A stretch of 64,000 nucleotides of DNA from Parus major (lineage: Eukaryota; Chordata; Aves; Passeriformes; Paridae), in NCBI RefSeq assembly GCF_001522545.3, contig NC_031768.1, positions 3,144,709 to 3,208,708 of the forward strand, in the 5' to 3' direction. Of the stretch, positions 55,847-64,000 are shown in pieces. The notes below the pieces were generated by a model. The model was not told the origin of the DNA and ran no database searches. It saw nothing but the letters and a program-made list of their open reading frames with translations. The stretch's first letter is position 1. Each line of letters opens with the position of its first letter. The position numbers were made by a program, and so were the translations under genes.

Positions 55847-57815
55847 ACCATTTTTCTGAGGACAGGCACTTCACTGAGCCCTGCTGTGTGAAAACGTGGC
55901 AGTTTCACCTTTCAGTTTCACCTTGTGTAAATCTCTATTTGTACCTCCTTGGCAGCTGAGCACCTCCTAAGGCTTGGCATATGGTATCATCTGAAGCACA
56001 AAATAAAAATATTGCATCCATCTGTACTTCCACTTGTTTTGGACAGCCAATTTTTACACTCAGAAAAGCAGGTTGGTTTAAGACTGCATTAAAAAAAAAT
56101 AAATTAAAAACTCATTGCCATATCACAAAAATATTTTCAGTTTTGTGTATCTGCAGCATTTGATGAGAAGAAACACTTTCAGAGAGAATCACATTTACTC
56201 CTAAGCTGTTTTCCAAGTTGTTGGTAGGATGAATGGGCCCTAACATGGAATTAAATGCAATTAATGCCTATGGCAAGTGCCTTTGCACTCCTGTGAAATA
56301 AAGGTGAATTCATCCCTCATGTATCAAGTCTATTCAAGATCATTAAGTGCATTAGTTACTAATACTCTTACTCCTGTAGCATTTGTCAACCCTTTTAATG
56401 GCCCAGAGTCCAGGCCAATTAGAAAATAAGACTGGAACAACTGGAGATAAACTGCCTTTGAAAGTCCCAGCTTCCCTCTGCTGTTGCCTTAATGTCAAAA
56501 AGTGCTTTACTGGGGCAGGCACACAGCCAAATGGTGCCTGGGGAAATTCCCTGCCTCCCAAGTTATCTATTTCATTCCAGTGGCACTATTCTCTAATGGC
56601 CCTTCCTGGTACTTTCTCTTTGCTTCTCAATTTAGCTGCTCTGCCTTTTGTTGTTCGGATTTCATGTCCTAGGGATTATATTTTTTTTCCCCTCTAAGTC
56701 ACTGGACAGCCCCCCAGACTTTGAAAACTCTGGGTTATTTCTGGATGTGTAAGTCCACCCCAGTTTCTAGGGAAGGCTTATCTTGCCATCTCCAAACCCT
56801 TTTTCCCCACCTGACCCTCTCGAGAACAAGACGTATTGGCTGCTCATAATTCACGCAAAACGTCCAAGGTTTCAGGGCAAAGAGAAACAGGCTGAATTAT
56901 TTTTATCTCCTCTCCCGGAATAAATCCCCCCACAGTTCATTTCCAGGCATCCATCACCTCACACCAGAGGCAGGGCTTTGGGAACGAAGGGAGATCTAAG
57001 CAGAGAGGCCTCCAGAGCATTAACCTGCTCCGAGTGGGATAGAAGCAAAGCAGGACCACATTCCACCTCCAGCAGGCAAAACCTTGGTACCTCAAAAGCA
57101 AAAAAAAACTCCACCAACATGTTCACTTAATTAAAAACCACCACAACCAACTTTGTTCACTGCACTGGGTCTGTCTGGAAGTGTTGGATACTGAGGACAG
57201 AGAGGAAACACAGCACACACCGAGGAGAGCTGTGGGAATAATCTGAAAACAAATATTGAAGATACAATAAATCCTGCCCCTACCTGCCCCAGGATGACCA
57301 CAAACCAAACTGCAAATTTTGCTGCAGCCTATCTCGTTTTGTATCATTTATCCCTGCAATAAATGATTCTTGGTCTGTGAATTATGTAAATTCATGTAAA
57401 TAATAGCAACCCCGTCTGTGTTCACCAGCCCTTGGCAGGATGTGATGTGTTATTGTTCCAGCCCTCTGAAATGAAAGTGTAAACTCTTAAATGTGTTAAG
57501 AAGTGTCCCTATAAAATCAAAAAAGTTTCTTTCATTGCTGCAGAGCCAGTTTTCAATATTTGGCGTCGTTGTAGGGGACATTCCTGTTTATCTGGCTCAT
57601 CTTTGTGTGGGCCATTAGCATGAGTCAGGGACTGAAAAATTATCAAATATGAGGCCCAAGAGACTGAGGAAAGGAGCAAGACTTGAAGCAGGCTGGTCTC
57701 ATGGTTGGTAAAACTTAAACCATCAGAGAAGTGGAAAGGGGTCAAAAAATCTACTATTCAAAATACACCTTTTCATAAAAATAGATCGTGTGCTTTTTGG
57801 TTGTCACTTTTCTTT
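55847..57815. other. Intergenic, AT-rich, possible constrained non-coding DNA
   Basis: Almost repeat-free. The 56200-56690 block is discussed as a candidate conserved element. No exon recognised. Confidence 0.45.
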
Positions 57816-57817
57816 CT

Positions 57818-57965
57818 GCCCAGAGCAGCTGTGGCTGCCCCATTTCTGGAAGTGCCCAAGGCCAGGTTGGGGCTTGGAGCAACCTGGGACAGTGGAAGGT
57901 GTCCCTGTCCATGGCAGGGGCTGGAACTGGATGAGCTTTAAGATCTTTTTGAATTTAGTCCTAAT
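57818..57965 (+). mobile_element. CR1 LINE 3' end
   Basis: The stretch has 'cagagcagctgtggctgccc', 'gtgcccaaggccaggttggg', 'cagtggaaggtgtccctgtc' and 'tggatgagctttaagatctt', after which the terminus is worn. Sense orientation. Confidence 0.9.
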
Positions 57966-57974
57966 TGTAGAACA

Positions 57975-58108
57975 ATTTATGTTGGAACAGAGCTCCAAAT
58001 CACAGAGTCCCAGCTGATGCCCACCTTGTCCTCCTGTCCCCGTTCCCTGGCAGCAGAGCCCGACCCCCAGGTGGCCACAACCTCTCCTTTGAGTAGAAAC
58101 CTTCACTT
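57975..58108 (-). mobile_element. CR1 LINE fragment, antisense
   Basis: The plus strand reads 'cagagtcccagctgatgccc', 'ggcagcagagcccgaccccc' and 'aggtggccacaacctctcct', the reverse complement of an internal CR1 3'UTR segment. It directly abuts the sense CR1 end at 57818-57965. Confidence 0.65.
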
Positions 58109-58824
58109 TTTTTCTCCTGCAGGCATGGAAATGCTGATTTTCAAGCTAAAGCCGTGGCACCAGAGCTGCCAGGCTCGCTGTGCCTTGTGCTGAGCTGGAG
58201 GCAGCGCTTGCTCCGAGCCACAGCTCCCCATCATCCTGGCAGCCACTTAGGAAATCATCGCTGTCCTCGGCCTCCCAGCTGCTGGTATTTATTTCATTAG
58301 TAAACAGCCTGTTTTCAGTGCTTTCAGAAAGTAAATTTCCAGTTTCTGGGAAATAGGAGTAAAATTAAATCGAATCAAAACTTTCACAATGTTTCCCATG
58401 GAACAGAGGCCGTGCTGGCTTGGCATTTTCAGCAGTAGCTCAGGAAAAAAACAAATAAAACAACAAAACAGGCCTGTGCTAAGCCTGGGTGTGATTGCAC
58501 TAGAAAATTTAGATTTAGGTTTGAATTTCACTCTGAATCACTCCACCTTCTGAAATATCTTACACAGATTTTATAAGAATTTTAAAAGAATTCTTTTATA
58601 AAAATGAAAAGTCAAACTTCACAGGCCTGTTAGAACTTCAATGTGTATTTTTAAAGCAGCACATAAATATCTTGAACTTGTGTGAATTCATCCCTCCACC
58701 TGTCCAAGTGTTAGCAAAGGACTTTGGAGCTCAGCGCAGAGGATTATGGCATTTATTCCCTGGGGACAAACCCTGCTCCACAAATATAGAATTTGCAAAA
58801 CTCTGTGGAAATAAGAAAGAAAGA
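58109..58824. other. Intergenic, nothing recognised
   Basis: Single-copy AT-rich sequence with no recognised gene or repeat. Confidence 0.5.
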
Positions 58825-59167
58825 GGGGAAGGGAAGGGAAGGGAAGGGAAGGGAAGGGAAGGGAAGGGAAGGGAAGGGAAGNNNNNNNNNNNNNNNNNNN
58901 NNNNNNNNNNNNNNNNNNNNNNNNNNNNNNNNNNNNNNNNNNNNNNNNNNNNNNNNNNNNNNNNNNNNNNNNNNNNNNNNNNNNNNNNNNNNNNNNNNNN
59001 NNNNNNNNNNNNNNNNNNNNNNNNNNNNNNNNNNNNNNNNNNNNNNNNNNNNNNNNNNNNNNAGCTGAAGCGGGTGCTGAGCGGCCGCGACGCGGAAGGG
59101 AAGGGAAGGGAAGGGAAGGGAAGGGAAGGGAAGGGAAGGGAAGGGAAGGGAAGGGAAGGGAAGGGAG
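58825..59167 (+). repeat. (GGGAA)n microsatellite interrupted by a gap
   Basis: Perfect GGGAA copies occupy about 58826-58881 and 59095-59166 on both sides of a 181-base gap. Between the gap and the second block lie 32 bases of GC-rich non-repeat sequence (59063-59094). The true array is probably longer than shown. Confidence 0.93.
58882..59062. other. Assembly gap (181 N)
   Basis: Undetermined bases inside the GGGAA microsatellite. Confidence 0.99.
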
Positions 59168-62100
59168 TTACCCAGCCTTGCAAGGATGGGTCACCCTGGG
59201 GGTAGGAAACCTCCTCATCTGTGCTCACCATCCCTGCCCAGAGGGGAATCAAGGTCTTCCAGGCAGCCTTGCAATCAGAAAAATTGGTCAGACATCCCTT
59301 GTGAATTTTCCCCTCCACATTTATGTATTTAAACAGAATTTTACAGTCATTGGACATTCATCAGTACCTAGCCCATTACATGTGCAGTTGCATTCATACC
59401 AGAGAACCCATCAAGAGAGGAAATACAACTCCCTAACCAGCCCAACCTGTTAACTTCTCTCATATCCCATTTTTTCCTTTTTTTTTTTTTTTTTTTGTTC
59501 TTTTGTTTTCTTTTGTTTTGTTTTGTTATTTGAGTCAAAAAGTCATGACCTCTGTCAGAAAAAAAGGTGTGTGAGAGAGAAAAATGCCAGCCTGGTGTAT
59601 TGACTGATATGTTTCCAGAATCATAAAAGGAAGAAGGAAAATCAAATAAGAAATCAACCAACCAAGTGCAGGAAGCAAGAGAGGAAGGGAATGGCAGCAT
59701 CAGTGTGTGAAGGGTGAGTGAAGCCAAGGAAGCTTTACCCAAAGCCATGGAGGAGCAGCTCCCAATCCAGCAGCAAACCTGGAAGAAAATATCCCAAAGA
59801 GAGAAGAAGAAGGAAGAGGAAACATCCCCCAGCATGGGGGTACCATGGGTGAGGAGTCAAGGAAAGATTTTTAAATGCTGGCTGTATTTCATATCAAACC
59901 ATAAAAGAACCTTGAAGTAATGAGAAGGTCTGGCTGAGACCTCTCCCATAAATCAGTTGTCTTGGGGAAGGGGGGAAGAAAACCCCCCCCTCCACAAAGA
60001 AATACAAAAACAACAAGAGATCAAGATTTTTCCCACACTTCATAATATTTTACACAGTTACAATAAAGGATCTCCAGGGAGTGCAGCTGCTTTGGAGAGC
60101 CAAGAAATGGACTTGGAAAAAAAGAGCTAAATTGTAATAGAGCCCTAATGTTGTGCTCTGGAGAAAAAAATCCCACAAATATATATATATATATATAAAA
60201 GAAAATCTTTTAAGAAACACTTCTTTAAAGAAAGGATGAGGAAAAACAAACAGAAAGGAAATGCATTTTCAAGCGTCAATGCCAACCTGCTGAGAGGGCT
60301 GCTACAGAATCAACTTATTTAGATTATTATTTAGTTCAAAGAGATGTAGGTCTTCATGGTGAAATTTATTTGGTGAAATATATATAGTTTTATCCAGGAA
60401 AAAAAAAGAGAAAATATGAAATGATTGGACAAGGCTCCTTCTGCAGACATGCAATGGCAAAACACCTGCCTGTAGTGGCTGGAGCTGAGATGAAACTGTG
60501 ACAACCAGAGGCAGCTCCAGACTTCAGAAGTTTGTGTTAGTCCAAGCAAAGACTTAAATTTAGGGCCCAAATGTTAATCACAGCTCTGAGAAGCAACTGG
60601 CTGACTTTTTGAGTAAATCAGATTAGATCAGAGTAAATCAGATTTCAGCATTACAGGTGTTTGAGACATAATTGTAGTTAACAAAATCTGAATTACAGTA
60701 GAATTGGAAAGGGATTTTCCTTTCAATTCCTGGCTGATACAGGCTTTTTGAGGCTTCAGAGGCTTGCTTCACTCTGCTAAAACGGTGATAATAATGTTTT
60801 TCTGTCTGTTTAGCTCCTAACCCTTTTTTGCAAGTGCTTTGTCCATGTGACACCCTCGTGACACCAGGCTCTGCAAATAAAGACTCACCAACAGTGTGGA
60901 ATCCTTATGACTAATGGCAACTCATTAAATGCACTCCAGGCACATTCTGCATTGTTATTTAGGCATTAAACAATAATATTAACCATTAAGAAGCAGCCTG
61001 GAAGTCTTGAGGGCCAGGCTGGATGAGTTCTGAGCTCTGGTGGAGGAAGCTGAAGTTCAGGAGAGTTGTCCCAACATCTGCCCATGGCCAGAGGAGAAGC
61101 ATGGGGAGGAGCCAGGTGATATCTCACACCAGCTGAAGCTTTCAGAGAGAGAACTCAGCACTCCTTACCCATCAGCTGAAGAACAAACAGACACCTGGGG
61201 CTGAACTTTGAGTGCCCCTGTCCTGCTTCCTAAAGCTAGGAGTGGAAGCTGGGTTTGAGCTCCACTCTGTAATTGTGTTTAATGGCAGAGCACCTTGCAG
61301 ACACTCCAGAAGAGGGGAATTGCATCTGATTTGCATTTGTTTCTCACCTGTAAAAGAGATTAAGGGTGACTGGTTCAGAGGAATCCTGCCTGATGTTTCT
61401 CCTGGTGCTGCTCACTGGAAACATGGAGCACATAAGAATTAGCAGGTTGTTTGCTCTATGAGACAAGATCACTTAAATTAAAACAAACAAACAAACAAAC
61501 AACCCCAAAGCACAACACCCTGACTTAAACAGTGCTAGGATGTGATGCCTTACTCTCTAATTCCCATTTCCAAGACACCAGGAACACACTGAGTCACAGC
61601 AGGCATGGGAAACTTCGCTCTGGGTTGCGCAACCTCGCCCGCTCTCCTGCATCGTGATCTGAAGGAAACACACAAGTGTCATTAAACTGAACCAACATTG
61701 TGTGGCTGAAAGGCCAACTTATACTATGTAAACAAGCAGCTTTCAGTCCCAGAACAAGAGGTCGTTGTGCAAGATTGTGCATCATCACTGCACGCCTCCG
61801 ACACCACTGACCTGATGTGTCTGAGAAAGAAGCAAAGTCCTGATAGCCCTGGTTTGTGCAAAAACAAGAAGTAAATTAACCTGATTTTGACAAAGATCTC
61901 CACTGCTGGTGGAGCCTGAGATCCTGTAGTCTTTCCCAGAGGTGGGCCATGAGAAAGGGGCTCGGATTGGAATCACTTCTCATTCTTTCAGCTCTCTGTT
62001 GGACATGAATCCCCTGGCCTTGGCTTACACCTTGGTGCTCTCGTACGCCGTGAACTCTGGCCAAATCCAACCCATTTTTCAGAGGGATGCTTTGGTTTGT

Positions 62101-62875
62101 CTCTTTATAGGGCACTTTTTGTTGGAGCGAGCTGCTATTCCTTGGAATGACCTGGGGGAAAGGAGAGAGGCGATGGCACCGATGCTCACCCTGGCAGTGA
62201 CGTGCTGCAGCTTCCCTGGAGGCAGGAGGAGAAGAGCTGCAGCTTCCTCAGGCTTCCCACAGAGCCACTGGCACAGGCTGTGCAGGAGGACCTGCCAAGG
62301 AAGTGTCACCCTCCGGGTGTCCCAGTCAGCTCTCTCCACCCTGGGGCTGCAGCTCAGCTCCTGGGCACAGCCAAAGAAAGGTTGCTCCAGGTGCCAGCAG
62401 ATTCCAGGCAATGAACACAGTCTGTACAGAGGGCTGCCTTCACCCACCAGCTGGAGAGAAACACAGCAGCCATTGAAACTTATTTTAAAATATGTAGTAT
62501 TTACCCAGAAAGCCTTTATGGCCTTTTGCTCGAATACTTGGGCTCAGGATAATGCACAGAGAGATTCAGGTCTCTCGAGGCTTGTTCATAATTTCAAGTT
62601 GCTGGCTTGGGTTTTTCTTTCTAAAACACAGAAGTCCTGTGATTCATCCTGGGGACAAGTATCTGGGCTTTGAATACAAAAGGCAAAGTGCCTTTTAGTC
62701 TCACTGCTGCCAGCTGGGGAGGGGCTGGCTGTCCCCACTGGAGAGGCTTCCAGTTGGGATTCAGAACTTCAGAGGCTGAATAGGTACTGGGGAGGAAGAC
62801 AGAGGAGCTGGGAGGGACATTCATTGGGGGTGAGAGATCTCAGGATTGCAGATGAGCTGCCCAGAACTCACTCAC
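59168..62875. other. Intergenic, no gene recognised
   Basis: Contains a T-rich tract at 59477-59525, an (AT)n at 60179-60197 and an (AAAC)n at 61479-61501. A C/EBP-motif cluster lies at 61590-61990. The 243-codon open frame at 61942-62673 has no recognisable domain. Confidence 0.45.
61623..61634. promoter_or_regulatory. Perfect palindromic C/EBP-type site
   Basis: GGTTGCGCAACC is a perfect 12-base palindrome centred on TTGCGCAA, the optimal C/EBP dimer site. Two C/EBP-like words, TTGTGCAA (61765-61772) and TTGTGCAT (61775-61782), lie about 140 bases away. A CpG at the centre of such a site is unusual in this CpG-poor region. Function is inferred only. Confidence 0.4.
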
Positions 62876-63960
62876 CCGCAGGCCTCTCATGGTTCCCTTC
62901 AGCTCTCTCCAGAAATGCAGCTCTGCACACTCACCCTCGCTTTCTCCTTCATTTCAGAGGTTCCACCCCTCACCCTTGTCCCAGTCCTGGCTCTCCATCT
63001 GCATCTGTCCTCTGCCTCCTTCATCTCCCACTGCCCTCACCCTGCTGCTGGCTGTGCTCTCTCATTTGCCCAAAGGCTGGTCACTCCACTTTGTCCTTTC
63101 TCATCCCTCTCCCCAGATCAGAACTTTCCATCTGTTTCCCACTTTCTTTGTGCATCATCTCTCAATCCTTCTCTTCACACCCAGTCACTGTACATATGTG
63201 TTTTTACACTTCCCAACCTGTCACTGCTGACTACTTTTATTTTGCTGGGACCCACTCCGAGCTCCTTCCTCCCTGAAAGTCAGTGCCACAGCTCTGATTC
63301 CTTCTCTCATGCCTCCAAATCCCTCCTGCTGGCTCCTGCTTCCCAGCACAAGGTCTGCTCTGGCCACTGGCAGCCCTTGCTCACATCTGACACCTCTTTT
63401 CTCTGTCTCTTCCTTACACTACTGATGTCTTTTGTTCCATGACTCCACTGATTCCCTCCATCATTACCCTGTCCCACTTTCCAGCTGTCCTGAGAGATTC
63501 CTACCTAGGAATCTGCTCTGGATCCTATACCAGAAAGCCCAGCTTTCTTCTCATCACCTCTGACTCATCACTACGCTCTTCCATCTGTCTCCACTTCTCC
63601 AGAGTGAAGTTTCCCAGTTTCACATGGCAGAAGATGAACAAGGAGCCCACAGACCCTTCTGTCACTTTTGGTCCCTCTTCTTCTGTGACTGCACTGTGGG
63701 ACCAAGCACAAAGGAAATGAGATTTGTTGGTGGCTTATCTGCATGTGATCCCTCTCTTAAACTGCTGATTTCCCTTGGAAGGAACAGCCATGCCTCTTCC
63801 AACATTTTTCTTTTCACATTATAAGTGCACTTTATCCTTTCTGATACTACTAATTTCTTTTAAACCCTCTCCAGCTGTAGACTGGTCTCATTTTTTCATC
63901 TACCTCCAAGTCCATTCAGAATTTTGAGTGGTTCCTTTCTTCCTTTCTCATTCTAGGCCC
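62876..63960. other. Pyrimidine-rich stretch of about 1.1 kb
   Basis: The plus strand is strongly enriched in C and T (runs such as ctccttcatctcccactgcc), so stop codons are scarce and two frames stay open for 150-198 codons. The translations are Ser/Leu/Pro-rich with no family resemblance. This is likely compositional rather than coding. Confidence 0.6.
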
Positions 63961-64000
63961 TCTTCTAACAATTTCCTGACACGGAGACACACTGCAAACA

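Noticed and set aside
58672..59205. Lys/Glu/Gly-repeat frames through the GGGAA microsatellite and its gap
   Set aside because: They are simple-sequence translation plus Ns, not a protein.
61942..62673. 243-codon + strand open frame
   Set aside because: It starts at a GTG rather than ATG, has no recognisable domain, and overlaps a 122-codon minus-strand frame. Moderately long but without protein-family support, so not called.
62824..63442. 150- and 198-codon + strand frames, Ser/Leu/Pro-rich
   Set aside because: Two different frames are open over the same pyrimidine-rich DNA, the expected result of composition rather than coding.

Overview
This window is vertebrate nuclear DNA, almost certainly from a bird and probably a passerine. 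It holds many CR1 (chicken repeat 1) LINE tails in both orientations, two copies of an LTR-like repeat, AT-rich introns and a compact CpG-island promoter. Three runs of N (33581-33652, 43408-43638, 58882-59062) are assembly gaps, all next to repeats.

The one protein-coding gene I can support is ETS2, on the + strand. A CpG island at about 2130-2860 holds the promoter and a probable non-coding first exon with a donor after 2623. Nine coding exons follow (5721-5792, 8484-8604, 10208-10327, 10776-10976, 11591-11674, 12327-12569, 12737-13000, 13655-13773, 14835-15050). Every junction keeps the reading frame and has AG/GT borders. The joined frame is 1,440 nt, encoding 479 residues: an N-terminal MAPK docking/phosphorylation region (Thr75-Pro76), a Pointed (PNT/SAM) domain, a Ser/Gln/Pro-rich transactivation region, an autoinhibitory region and a C-terminal ETS DNA-binding domain. 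The 3'UTR probably ends near 16425, after an ATTAAA signal at 16404.

From about 16.4 kb to the end (some 47 kb) I find no convincing coding exon. This fits the gene desert that lies downstream of ETS2 in other amniotes. What can be described there is: about 20 CR1 fragments, the longest at 22045-22626 and 28480-29225; an LTR-like repeat at about 19721-20300 (+) with a diverged relative at about 53513-53869 (-); a 22-23 bp minisatellite with nested higher-order structure (47811-48077); two other short tandem duplications (55504-55650, 55731-55846); several microsatellites; and the gaps.

The remaining unique sequence contains islands that look like candidate cis-regulatory DNA for ETS2. The best are 61590-61990, with a perfect C/EBP palindrome and two further C/EBP-like sites, and 50640-51180, which is relatively CpG-rich with an AP-1 site. 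Blocks at 38690-39060, 50160-50460 and 56200-56690 are weaker. A minus-strand open frame at 34312-35343 is unusually long for non-coding DNA but matches no family I know. I did not find a novel multi-gene system. The most interesting material is regulatory and repeat structure around one conserved transcription-factor gene.
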